Source of the DNA: Prevotella scopos JCM 17725
Lineage (GTDB): Bacteria; Bacteroidota; Bacteroidia; Bacteroidales; Bacteroidaceae
Assembly: GCF_018127785.1 (NCBI RefSeq)
Contig: NZ_CP072389.1
Location: 744,001 to 808,000, forward strand
DNA: 64,000 nt
Reading direction: 5' to 3'
Every line of letters begins with the position of its first letter. The stretch's first letter is position 1. The notes below the pieces were generated by a model. The model saw only the letters and a list, made by a program, of their open reading frames with translations. It ran no database searches and was not told the DNA's origin. Below are positions 26,953 through 35,622 of the stretch, piece after piece. Position numbers and translations under genes: made by a program.

Positions 26953-27798
26953 ATGGCAATAAGTGCATCATTACAAGCTTTAATAGCTGGCGAGACAGTT
27001 GCAGGTTCAAAGATAAACCCAAGACTGCTAACAGAACTTATGCAAGAAGGACTGCTACAAATCATTATTCGCGGTTCTAGAAAGTCGTATCGAGCCATCA
27101 ACATCGAAGCTTTGAAAAGACATCTCATTGACAAAGACGAGAATTTTAGAATATTAGAAGTTGATGATTCAGACTCACGGCATTCAATGGCAAACGAAAC
27201 AGGGAACTCAAAACTCGTGACTGTACGTTCGTGCCCAGGCTTTCCTGTAAACAGCTATGAACCAATAGAATGTAGCTTTAATAATAAAGCTTTTGTTATC
27301 AATCCTGTAGAAGGTTCATTCTTATTTGTTGCTGACTGGAGAACATTCAAAATTCCAGCGGATATGACCATAATAGGAATTGAGAACATGGAGAATTTCA
27401 GAATGATACGCCAACAGCGTGCGTTTTTTGATACGTATCTGCAGAAACACAAACTTTCTCAGAAGGTATTATTCGTTTCACGTTATCCACAATCAACAGA
27501 CCTTAGAGAATGGCTAGCTTCTCTTCCGAATCAATACCTTCATTTTGGCGACTTCGATTTAGCTGGTATTCAGATTTTTCTAACAGAGTTTCAAAGACAT
27601 CTAGGGGCTGAACGCACCACCTTCCTAATCCCAGAGGATATTTCAACTCGGCTAAAACATGGGTCTGCTACACGATATAACGAACAATATGCTCGCTATA
27701 AAAACATTAAAACAGATATAAACGAGATTCAACAATTGATAAATCTCATTCATAGTGAGCGGAAGGGGTATGACCAAGAGGGATATATCTCTCAGTAA
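26953..27798 (+). CDS. Toprim nuclease subunit (JetD/MksG-like, minimal form)
   Basis: A 281-residue protein. Residues 1-60 look like a small winged helix. The C-terminal half carries JetD/DUF2220-type Toprim motifs: the catalytic Glu in IIGIENMENF (E144), the paired acids in HFGDFDLAGIQIF (D200, D202), and a terminal ERKGYDQEGYI. Wadjet JetD cuts plasmid DNA once the condensin stalls on it. Here the long N-terminal DUF3322 arm of classical JetD (total near 380-400 residues) seems absent. It begins 12 nt after the SMC gene and ends 42 nt before the convergent mnmE. Catalytic residues look intact. Confidence 0.8.
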   Translation: MAISASLQALIAGETVAGSKINPRLLTELMQEGLLQIIIRGSRKSYRAINIEALKRHLIDKDENFRILEVDDSDSRHSMANETGNSKLVTVRSCPGFPVNSYEPIECSFNNKAFVINPVEGSFLFVADWRTFKIPADMTIIGIENMENFRMIRQQRAFFDTYLQKHKLSQKVLFVSRYPQSTDLREWLASLPNQYLHFGDFDLAGIQIFLTEFQRHLGAERTTFLIPEDISTRLKHGSATRYNEQYARYKNIKTDINEIQQLINLIHSERKGYDQEGYISQ

Positions 27799-27839
27799 AC
27801 AGAATCCAACAAACTATAAAACCTCAAGTTTCTGAGAAT

Positions 27840-29267
27840 TCACTTTCCGATACAGAAGTGCTTAAAGATATTACCAAGAACCTCATGTGTAGTGATTTGG
27901 CCACCTGTGATGTCAGCAAGTTGATGGAGACAGATACGCAGATCCTCGCTAATGAGGTCACCACTAAGACCGGAATCAAGACCTAACATCACTCGAAGGA
28001 TTGACTCATCCGCATGAGTCAAGGCCTCGTAATGACGGGCAGAAGTGATGATAACACTATTTTCGTTTATCTCAGGGATGTCTGCAGCTTCATAAATTGC
28101 TTCCTCTAATTCATTGATATTCTGCTTCAACTTAGCAGAGATATAGATTGTATGTAGTTCTTTATTAGCCATTCTTGGCTCCGCAGCCTTACTATCTATC
28201 TTATTAAAGATCGTAATCAAATGCTTCCTCTGTGCTAATCGTTGTATCTCAGCACATTCTTCTGCTGTTGGTACATCATCAACAACCCACAAAACAATGG
28301 CTGCCTCATCCATTTTCTGATAAGCGCGCTCAATACCTAACTTCTCAATTTGGTCGTCAGTATGACGAATTCCCGCTGTATCGATGAAGCGAAAGGTGAC
28401 ACCTTTGATTTCGGTAGTATCTTCAATGACATCACGGGTGGTACCATGAATGTTTGAGACGATGGCTTTCTCTTCATGGAGAAGACAATTCAATAGCGTT
28501 GATTTACCGACATTCGTCTTACCAACAATGGCTACAGGTACACCTTTTTTTAATGCTTTACCTGTTTCAAAAGAATCAGTGAGTGACTTTACTCTTTGAT
28601 GAATCTTCTCTGCCAAAGCCTTCAGCTCAGTGCGGTCAGCAAACTCAAGTTCTTCATGATCAGAGAAGTCAAGTTCTAACTCTAACAAAGAAGTCATCTT
28701 CAATAGCTGCTCACGCAAGAGTGAAAGTTCAGAACTAAAATGACCTTTAAGCTGACTTAATGCCACTTGATGCGACGCTCGGTTAGAAGCAGCAATAAGG
28801 TCGGCAACAGCCTCAGCCTGACTGAGATCCATCTTACCATTCATATAAGCCCGCTGTGTATATTCACCAGGCTGAGCTTGACGGCATCCAGCATCAATAA
28901 GTGCCTTAACTACTTGATTAAGAATATAAGCAGAACCATGACAAGATATCTCAGTACTATTCTCACCCGTATAACTATGAGGAGTTCGGAAGACACTGAC
29001 AAGAACATCATCAATGGTATTCCCCTCCTTGTCGAGGATCTCGCCATAATGCAAGGTATTAGCTTTCGCATCTGTTAAATGCTTTCTATGAATACCCTGA
29101 AAGACTTTGTCCGTTACTTTTATCGCTTTCTCTCCACTCACACGGATGATACCTATAGCTCCACCGGGCTGAGTAGCAAGCGAGCAGATTGGCTCGCCAC
29201 TCCCCGAAAGAATTGACTGGGGAGTGGATAACATTGATTGTGATATCTTATCAGTTTGTTTGCTCAT
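27840..29267 (-). CDS. mnmE: tRNA modification GTPase MnmE (TrmE)
   Basis: With MnmG it installs the carboxymethylaminomethyl group on U34 of certain tRNAs. 475 residues: a folate-binding N-terminal domain (ICSLATQPGGAIGIIRVSG), helical middle, an inserted G domain with P-loop GKTNVGKS, DTAGIR and NKID, and the diagnostic C-terminal FCIGK with the family's terminal Cys. It starts 13 nt after the nucleoside phosphorylase gene, so the two are probably co-transcribed. Confidence 0.96.
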   Translation of the reverse strand: MSKQTDKISQSMLSTPQSILSGSGEPICSLATQPGGAIGIIRVSGEKAIKVTDKVFQGIHRKHLTDAKANTLHYGEILDKEGNTIDDVLVSVFRTPHSYTGENSTEISCHGSAYILNQVVKALIDAGCRQAQPGEYTQRAYMNGKMDLSQAEAVADLIAASNRASHQVALSQLKGHFSSELSLLREQLLKMTSLLELELDFSDHEELEFADRTELKALAEKIHQRVKSLTDSFETGKALKKGVPVAIVGKTNVGKSTLLNCLLHEEKAIVSNIHGTTRDVIEDTTEIKGVTFRFIDTAGIRHTDDQIEKLGIERAYQKMDEAAIVLWVVDDVPTAEECAEIQRLAQRKHLITIFNKIDSKAAEPRMANKELHTIYISAKLKQNINELEEAIYEAADIPEINENSVIITSARHYEALTHADESILRVMLGLDSGLSGDLISEDLRICLHQLADITGGQITTHEVLGNIFKHFCIGK

Positions 29268-29280
29268 AAAATATGGTTTC

Positions 29281-30156
29281 TTATATTCTCTCCAACACCT
29301 TCTCTATCAAGCCATCAATCGTATTCTTATAGCTTGCATTAGCTTCTTTAGCAAGTCGGTTTGCAATAACCATACATACAGTTACAGCCTTATGACCCAT
29401 CAGGGTTGCAAGACCTGCAAGGGCAGATGATTCCATCTCGAAGTTGGTTACCTGCATACCATTATAAGAGAAGTTTTCTATCTTCTCATTCAATTTAGGG
29501 TCCTGCAAAGGTAAACGAAGTTCACGACCCTGTGGCCCAAAGAATCCGCCACATGCGATTGTGACGCCACGTACCATATCGTCAGAAGCAATCGTATTAA
29601 GTAATTCCTTATCAGCACATGCCACATACGGATTTCCCAACTGAGGGTCCCAGTTCACCTGCTTCTTGAACTCCGCTTCAAACTCAAGGTCACAAGCCTG
29701 GTTACGACCAGCATAGAAGTTTAGTAAACCATCAAAACCAATACTCTTAGCAGATGCAATATAAGTACCAACAGGTGTGTAAGGCTGTAATCCTCCACAA
29801 GTACCGATACGTACAAGTGTCAACTGGTGCAATTTTTCTTTCTCTGTACGTGTCTTGAAATCTATATTTGCAAGTGCATCCAGCTCATTTACAACAATAT
29901 CGATATTATCACATCCAATACCTGTACTTAAAACGGTGATTCTCTTCCCATGGTATGTACCTGTGATAGCACGGAACTCACGATTAGACACCTCACATTC
30001 GGTATTATCAAAATGTGAAGCAACAAGTGCTACACGACCTGGATCACCAACAAGTATAACTTTATCTGCAAGATTCTCTGGGTTCAAGTGCAGGTGGAAG
30101 ATGCTTCCATCTTCATTTATAATCAGCTCCGAAGGGGCAAAATATTTCTTCTCCAT
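29281..30156 (-). CDS. Nucleoside phosphorylase, probably uridine phosphorylase
   Basis: A 291-residue member of the PNP/UDP family that splits nucleosides with phosphate. It shows the phosphate-binding loop VGDPGRV near residue 37, a Gly-rich strand RIGTCGG, and the ribose-binding NFEMESSAL. The N-terminal extension and sequence style fit the uridine phosphorylase-like branch, but the base specificity is inferred. First gene of a pair with mnmE; a perfect -7 box lies about 48 nt upstream. Confidence 0.85.
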   Translation of the reverse strand: MEKKYFAPSELIINEDGSIFHLHLNPENLADKVILVGDPGRVALVASHFDNTECEVSNREFRAITGTYHGKRITVLSTGIGCDNIDIVVNELDALANIDFKTRTEKEKLHQLTLVRIGTCGGLQPYTPVGTYIASAKSIGFDGLLNFYAGRNQACDLEFEAEFKKQVNWDPQLGNPYVACADKELLNTIASDDMVRGVTIACGGFFGPQGRELRLPLQDPKLNEKIENFSYNGMQVTNFEMESSALAGLATLMGHKAVTVCMVIANRLAKEANASYKNTIDGLIEKVLERI

Positions 30157-30203
30157 AGTTGAAAGATAATTTGGTAATATAGTGAATGATTATGTTTGAA
30201 ACA

Positions 30204-30211
30204 CAAAGATA
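30204..30211 (-). promoter_or_regulatory. -7 box of the nucleoside phosphorylase-mnmE pair
   Basis: TATCTTTG on the minus strand, perfect consensus, about 48 nt from the ATG at 30156. Confidence 0.65.
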
Positions 30212-30448
30212 AGCATAAATGCAGAGATAACCAAACGTTGTAAAGGAAATCACGCATACACAATGACTGACAAAAGCTTTCCTATACATAACTTCCTCAA
30301 AAAAGACACATTAACAATTATCCTCCCCTATCAAAGAGGAAGTAAGATACATTACTATCAGAGTTTTCATTGTTTATACTTCTTCAAATTCTCATTAACA
30401 ATAGAATGACTTCATCCTAAAAGCATGTGACAATGTGTTTAGCCTTCC

Positions 30449-30527
30449 GCACACTTCGTGCGGGGCCTTAGCACCACTCGTGCTAAGCACCAGCACCACT
30501 CGTGCTAGGCCTCCGCACCATTCATGC
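30449..30527. repeat. 22-bp-period palindromic repeat array B
   Basis: Four 13-bp units at 30449, 30471, 30493 and 30515, exactly 22 bp apart. Units two and three are identical (GCACCACTCGTGC); the flanking 9-bp spacers differ. It sits in the 553-bp gap between divergent genes. The rest of that gap (30212-30448 and 30528-30678) shows no gene. Confidence 0.85.
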
Positions 30528-30678
30528 TTTTTATTAGTAGATTTTTTGAAAAAGGTTAGTGCCTTTATTACAACTGCCAAACAGACTTATTAAGGATTCC
30601 TTTTTAGAGAAATGTTTTATTGTTCAACACTAATAAAAAATAATGTAGAGAAATTAGGATATGAGTTATTTTTTTTGT

Positions 30679-30686
30679 TATCTTTG
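30679..30686 (+). promoter_or_regulatory. -7 box of ansA
   Basis: TATCTTTG, perfect consensus, 23 nt before the ATG at 30710. Confidence 0.7.
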
Positions 30687-30709
30687 CAAAAACAACAAAC
30701 TAATGCGCG

Positions 30710-31750
30710 ATGAACAGAACCAACAAAGTATTGCTTATTTACACAGGTGGCACCATTGGTATGGGGCATAACCAACGGACAGGTGCATTGGAGCCATTGG
30801 ATTTCAACCATCTCGTTGACAACGTTCCCGAATTCAAACTTATCCCTACAGAGGTTGATACCTACCAGTTTGACCCTCCTATTGACTCTTCTGACATGTC
30901 ACCTGTAAAATGGAAGCAGTTAGTAAAAGTTATTTCAGACCGCTATGATGAGTATGATGGTTTCGTTGTATTACATGGTACTGACACGATGTCCTATACC
31001 GCATCTGCTTTATCGTTCATGTTTGAGAACCTCACAAAGCCTATCATTCTTACAGGTTCGCAACTTCCTATTGGACAGCTTCGTACCGATGGTAAGGAGA
31101 ACCTTATGACAAGTCTTGAATTGGCATCGTCTCATCATGCGGATGGCACACCTATTGTGCCAGAGGTTTGTGTCTATTTTAGTGGACACCTTCTTAGAGG
31201 CAACCGCTCAACGAAGCAAAATGCTGATGAATTCAACGCATTTGACTCATTTAACTATCCTCACCTTTGTGAAGCTGGGGTCAACTTCAACTTTAAAGAA
31301 CACAATATCTTAAAGCCTGACTTCTCGAAGCCTATGGTGCCACATTTCGAGTTAGACAACAATGTTATTATCTTCTCACTCTTCCCTGGCATCGAAGAAC
31401 ATTTAATTCGACACACATTTGATGCTCCAGAGTTGCGAAGCATAGTCATGCGCTCGTATGGTAGTGGAAACGCACCACAACAACCATGGCTCATGAACTT
31501 ACTCCGCAAAGTTACAGAGCGTGATATTATTGTTGTCAATATTAGCCAATGTATTAGTGGCCAGGTTGAGATGAACCGTTATGACACGGGCTATCAACTC
31601 AAGGATGCTGGCGTTATCAGTGGCTATGACAGTACCGTTGAGGCTGCTGTAACAAAACTGATGTTCCTGCAAGCTAAGTATAAAGACACGGAAACTATCC
31701 GTAAATACATGAATCAATCAATTGCAGGTGAAATCACTATCTATAATTGA
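30710..31750 (+). CDS. ansA: Type I L-asparaginase
   Basis: Hydrolyses asparagine to aspartate and ammonia. 346 residues without a signal peptide, so the cytoplasmic type I enzyme. The first catalytic Thr is T12 in YTGGTIGMG; the second motif is LHGTDTMSYTASAL, with T91 and D92. The C-terminal domain contains the conserved RSYGSGNAP. Stand-alone, with its own promoter and a long terminator hairpin shared with the convergent nan cluster. Confidence 0.95.
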   Translation: MNRTNKVLLIYTGGTIGMGHNQRTGALEPLDFNHLVDNVPEFKLIPTEVDTYQFDPPIDSSDMSPVKWKQLVKVISDRYDEYDGFVVLHGTDTMSYTASALSFMFENLTKPIILTGSQLPIGQLRTDGKENLMTSLELASSHHADGTPIVPEVCVYFSGHLLRGNRSTKQNADEFNAFDSFNYPHLCEAGVNFNFKEHNILKPDFSKPMVPHFELDNNVIIFSLFPGIEEHLIRHTFDAPELRSIVMRSYGSGNAPQQPWLMNLLRKVTERDIIVVNISQCISGQVEMNRYDTGYQLKDAGVISGYDSTVEAAVTKLMFLQAKYKDTETIRKYMNQSIAGEITIYN

Positions 31751-31837
31751 AACCAACGAAACCTCACAAAAAGACACAAAACAAAAGTACGTAGTTAAAC
31801 GACATAGAATTACAAGAGTACTCTGTGTAAACAGAGT

Positions 31838-31914
31838 AGAAACAGCCCAATACTTCCCAATCTCCTAGTCAACAAACTTATAAAGGAGATTAAAGAGAAA
31901 TATCGGGCTGTTTC
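31838..31914. terminator. Large bidirectional hairpin between ansA and nanA
   Basis: Outer arms GAAACAGCCC and GGGCTGTTTC with an inner pairing AATCTCCT / AGGAGATT. It separates two convergent genes. Confidence 0.75.
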
Positions 31915-31933
31915 CCGTTTATATAATCGCTTG

Positions 31934-32851
31934 TTAGAACTTATTGCAACGCTCAAAGAAACCAATTCCCTCAAGTTCTTTCTTCATACGTGCCTCTTCC
32001 TCATCCGTCATATTCTGAAACGGAACACGATTAGGACCAAGGTCAAAGCCAATCAGTTTCATGATACGCTTACCACCAACAATATTACCACGGAAGTGAC
32101 AAATGACATTGATAACCTCTTGTGAGAAGTTCTGCTTCTCACGTGCAGTCTCAATATCTCCCCTGTTCCATGCCTCAATAATACCCGTCAACTCACGTCC
32201 ATTATAGTTAGTTGTACCACCGATACCACCCTTTGCACCTCCCTGTGCTAGACTTGGGAGTATTGTCTCATCTTGTCCGTGCAACATATCAAACTTTCCA
32301 TCCTTGTAAAGACGGCATTGGTTGTACTCATAAAGGCTTTCAAAGGTATATTTAATACCAGCGAAGTTAGGAATACGACCATCAACAGCCTTCAACAGCT
32401 CAAGCATTGACAAGAAAGCACCATTGAAAGCAGGGATATGATAATAATAGAAAGGAAGTGAAGGAGCTGCAGCTGCAATTGTCTCACAATACTTCACTAA
32501 CTCCTCAATACGACCAATCTTTGGGAATGGAGGAGCCATAGCACCAATACCCCATGCACCAATCTTCTCAGCATGTTCAGCCAAACGTACACTCTCACGC
32601 AAGCAGCAACTACCCACATGTACGATAACCTTAAAACCTTCTGGTGCTACCTGCATCCAACGTTCAGCCAACTGCATACGTTCTTCTGTTGTGAGCATAT
32701 AGCCCTCACCTGATGAACCATTGATGAAAACACCCTGTAATCCGTTCTTCTGCAACATAGCAGCATAAGCCTCTATAGGCTCAAGATTGACATCGCCATT
32801 TGCATAGAATGGCGTGAACGGAGCGTCAATTAATCCGATAATCTTTTCCAT
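31934..32851 (-). CDS. nanA: N-acetylneuraminate lyase
   Basis: Splits sialic acid into N-acetylmannosamine and pyruvate. A 305-residue (beta/alpha)8 barrel of the dihydrodipicolinate synthase family. The pyruvate-binding loop NGSSGEG is at residues 44-50, Tyr137 is in the YYYHIP segment, and the Schiff-base Lys167 is in FAGIKYTF; positions agree with E. coli NanA. Context is decisive: it is the last gene of a minus-strand cluster with an MFS permease and a kelch mutarotase. Confidence 0.93.
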   Translation of the reverse strand: MEKIIGLIDAPFTPFYANGDVNLEPIEAYAAMLQKNGLQGVFINGSSGEGYMLTTEERMQLAERWMQVAPEGFKVIVHVGSCCLRESVRLAEHAEKIGAWGIGAMAPPFPKIGRIEELVKYCETIAAAAPSLPFYYYHIPAFNGAFLSMLELLKAVDGRIPNFAGIKYTFESLYEYNQCRLYKDGKFDMLHGQDETILPSLAQGGAKGGIGGTTNYNGRELTGIIEAWNRGDIETAREKQNFSQEVINVICHFRGNIVGGKRIMKLIGFDLGPNRVPFQNMTDEEEARMKKELEGIGFFERCNKF

Positions 32852-32900
32852 AAATGATGTTGCCCTCCACCTTCTATTCTCTTCATTGCGAATTACGTGA
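32852..32900 (-). promoter_or_regulatory. Leader element directly upstream of nanA
   Basis: On the minus strand, GAAGAGAATAGAAGG leads to GGAGGGCAACATCATTT and the ATG. It corresponds to the 3' half of the hairpin leader before the nan permease. Confidence 0.4.
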
Positions 32901-32949
32901 GTGGTAAAGACGATTATATGTGATAATTATTAGCAATTATAAAAACCTC

Positions 32950-34176
32950 TTATTCCATATTGTCGGTTGTTGGCTTTAAACAAGAGAGTTGTAAAACCAA
33001 AGCTAAAACCACAATACCTCCTAAGATGGCAAAGCCAAGACCGAGGTTTCCACCATCTGTCCACTTGCCTAACACCTGTGTTACGACGGCACCAGCAAAC
33101 ACACCTGTCATATTCATGATTCCGTAAGCCGTACTACGATACTTTGAAGATATGAACTGACAAAGGATTGGCATATTGTTAGCATCAAACATACCATAAC
33201 CGATACCGAAGCACAACCCTGCTCCAACAAAAGCAACAAGACTATGACCAAAACCCAACAACATCAGAGCAGGAACAGTCAGGGCAAGACCTATGGCACT
33301 GGTATAAACACGTCCGCACAGGTTACGTTGTACCCAACGGTCAGAAACGATACCTCCCATGATAACACCTATAAACGATGAGACTGCAATTGTTATTGTT
33401 GACATCGGTCCTGCAGTTGACATTGGAATGTTCAAACTATTAGCAAACAATGTTGGCAACCAGTTCTTTGTTGCCCAACCTGGAAGACTTGGTACTGCAA
33501 AGTAAAAGAGTATTACCCAGAAAGCCCATGTAGAGCAGACGATTGACAATCCACGGAAAGGATTCTTGCTTGTTTTAGCCTCTTCTTGTGAAGTACGTTT
33601 CTGTCCATGCTTAGGACTTTCTTTCATGAATAAGAGTAAGACAATTGAATAAACTATACCGATGATGCCAAACCAGTGAAAGGCAGCATTCCATGAAAGC
33701 ATCGCTGCAAGTGTGGCGCCGAAACCACCCACTGCCTGGCCCACATACAGACCCGTCATGTGAATACCAATCGCCAGTGAGCGTGACTTTCCTTCATGCC
33801 AATCGGCAATAAGCGACAAAGCTGCTGGAATATAGAGTGCTTCGCTGATTCCCATAAACGCACGAAGCCAGTAAAGTTGATTGAAACTCTCTGCATATCC
33901 CATGAGCAAGGTCACAGCTGACCAAACAAAAATACTGCCTACGACAAGCCACTTGCGGTTTGCACGATCAGCTATGATTCCAGCAAACGGACTCACAAGA
34001 CCATAAACCCACAGGAACACAGCCATCAAAGCACCGAATGCTTCAGCATGGTTTAACTCAGCAATATCAACTTTCATTGCTTCCTGCATTGTCGATAACA
34101 TCTGTCGGTCCATATAATTGAGCAGGGCAACAAACCAGAGGAGAGCAACAAGTACCCAAGGATAATATTTTTTCAT
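32950..34176 (-). CDS. nanT: MFS transporter, probable sialic acid permease
   Basis: A 408-residue major facilitator with about 12 hydrophobic helices. The first-loop region has NYMDRQMLSTM near residue 20, and the motif-A loop is GIIADRANRKWLV. Its place between nanA and the mutarotase gene argues for uptake of N-acetylneuraminate across the inner membrane, as for other Bacteroidales NanT proteins of the MFS type. The specificity is inference from context. Confidence 0.85.
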   Translation of the reverse strand: MKKYYPWVLVALLWFVALLNYMDRQMLSTMQEAMKVDIAELNHAEAFGALMAVFLWVYGLVSPFAGIIADRANRKWLVVGSIFVWSAVTLLMGYAESFNQLYWLRAFMGISEALYIPAALSLIADWHEGKSRSLAIGIHMTGLYVGQAVGGFGATLAAMLSWNAAFHWFGIIGIVYSIVLLLFMKESPKHGQKRTSQEEAKTSKNPFRGLSIVCSTWAFWVILFYFAVPSLPGWATKNWLPTLFANSLNIPMSTAGPMSTITIAVSSFIGVIMGGIVSDRWVQRNLCGRVYTSAIGLALTVPALMLLGFGHSLVAFVGAGLCFGIGYGMFDANNMPILCQFISSKYRSTAYGIMNMTGVFAGAVVTQVLGKWTDGGNLGLGFAILGGIVVLALVLQLSCLKPTTDNME

Positions 34177-34260
34177 AAATGAATTTAGCCCTTTCTAACA
34201 TCATCCTCTTCATTCAAAAGAAGTAAAAGAAGGCTCCGTTGAGAAAAATGGGCAATTAAT
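34177..34260 (-). promoter_or_regulatory. Leader hairpin element upstream of the nan permease
   Basis: On the minus strand a long imperfect hairpin: TTGCCCATTTTTCT at the 5' side, an inner ACTTC...GAAG pairing, and AGAAAGGGCTAA at the 3' side, ending 9 nt before the ATG. Confidence 0.5.
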
Positions 34261-34295
34261 GATTAATTTCAATAAGTAAGAATCGAGGAGTATTA

Positions 34296-35393
34296 TTAGC
34301 GTTTAGGATATCTCACAACCTTATTGCTACGCACTCTTGGCTTTAGCTCACCACCAATAACATACAGACCTTGCTCCGTCTGTGCCAAAGCTGCACCAGC
34401 ACGAGCCGTGTCAGGACTCTTATAGAGGACCTTCCAACCATCTGCATTATAATATAAGGTGTAAGGATTAAAACGATACCAATCTATAGGATGACTGAGA
34501 TAATCTGGCTGCGGATGATTGACAGCCGAGAGGAACACATCTTTGTTTACGCCTCCCATCACAAGCAGCTGGTCTTTGGATAGGTTAATACCCGTACCAC
34601 CTCCAACAAACAATGGTTCACCTTTTTCATCTTTTGGTCCTTCAATCGTCTGCCATTCATCTGTAGTTTCGTCATATATGCAACCATCCATCGCCAATTT
34701 TGCTTCCTCACCATTTGCAGCAGGGGCAAAACCACCAAATAGACAGAAACGATTATCACCAATGCTACCAGCTACTGGCTGCACACGCACAATTCCGGGG
34801 AAAGGTTTTACGTCTTTCCAACCAGCTGAAAGATGATCTAAATCTAATCGTAAAACTCGATTCGAAGCCTTGCCATCCATCATTCCTCCTGCAATATAAA
34901 GATGTCTGCCTACTAAGGCTCCCGCCATGTTGTCTGCAGAATAAGGAAGAGAAGGTAGAGACATAACTTCAGCTTTACCGCATACGAAGTTAACACGATA
35001 AACGTTCCTACAGCTCCCATCATTATTCATTCCACCTACAATAATCATACTGTTATCGCAATTGACTGCGACACCATAAGCCAGAGGTTCAGGTAAATGA
35101 CCAACCAACTTCCAATTCAGCTGATTATCCTCATCAGTCTTGGATGCATAAATCCCACGATAATAAAGCTTCTTACTATCAGGTGCCAAAGTGTGTACAG
35201 GGAAATTACATCCACCAGCCATTACAAGTTGATTATCAATACACCCCGCATAACAGGCGGAAACGCCCTGTTCAATTCCCACTTCTTCACTAGGAAAGCC
35301 ACTCATTAACACTAAGCTATCAGCATCAGAAGCATTCACTTCCAATACCGTCAATAAGGTTATCGCTGTCATTATTAGGTTTTTAAGTTTCAT
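34296..35393 (-). CDS. nanM: Cyclically permuted mutarotase (N-acetylneuraminate epimerase type), exported
   Basis: A 365-residue kelch beta-propeller with an N-terminal signal peptide (KNLIMTAITLLTVLEVNA). Kelch repeats show as VAVNCDNSMIIVGGMN, HLYIAGGMMDGKASNRV and GLYVIGGELKP. NanM-type enzymes speed the conversion of alpha- to beta-N-acetylneuraminate in the periplasm. First gene of the nan cluster, with 119 nt to the permease. Upstream there is an inverted repeat overlapping a promoter-like sequence. Confidence 0.88.
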   Translation of the reverse strand: MKLKNLIMTAITLLTVLEVNASDADSLVLMSGFPSEEVGIEQGVSACYAGCIDNQLVMAGGCNFPVHTLAPDSKKLYYRGIYASKTDEDNQLNWKLVGHLPEPLAYGVAVNCDNSMIIVGGMNNDGSCRNVYRVNFVCGKAEVMSLPSLPYSADNMAGALVGRHLYIAGGMMDGKASNRVLRLDLDHLSAGWKDVKPFPGIVRVQPVAGSIGDNRFCLFGGFAPAANGEEAKLAMDGCIYDETTDEWQTIEGPKDEKGEPLFVGGGTGINLSKDQLLVMGGVNKDVFLSAVNHPQPDYLSHPIDWYRFNPYTLYYNADGWKVLYKSPDTARAGAALAQTEQGLYVIGGELKPRVRSNKVVRYPKR

Positions 35394-35459
35394 CGTTTTA
35401 GGTTAATGTTGCTCGTGAGTATCCATCATACATTAAAGCTAGTATATGGATGTCTTTAC

Positions 35460-35494
35460 TTACGACAAAGAGTATAAATCCTTGTCGTAATCAA
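35460..35494 (-). promoter_or_regulatory. Inverted repeat and probable promoter of the nan cluster
   Basis: A 9-bp perfect inverted repeat, TTACGACAA-N13-TTGTCGTAA (35460-35490), brackets a degenerate -7 box TATACTCTTTG on the minus strand. A TTG (35492-35494) lies 17 nt upstream of the box. An operator overlapping the promoter is the simplest reading. Confidence 0.5.
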
Positions 35495-35622
35495 TTATTA
35501 TCCTTATCATTCGTTGTTAGCATATCCGTATCCTCCGATAAGATAACACCACGTGATGAATCAATCGGACGGAAATATCTTTCGATAAGAATAATATATC
35601 TTTGCTCGAAAAGCACTAACTG

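Noticed and set aside
35597..35604. A perfect TATCTTTG on the plus strand near the 3' end of the cupin gene
   Set aside because: No -33 box, no plus-strand gene downstream and no clear terminator; it could give an antisense RNA but the evidence is only one hexamer-scale match.
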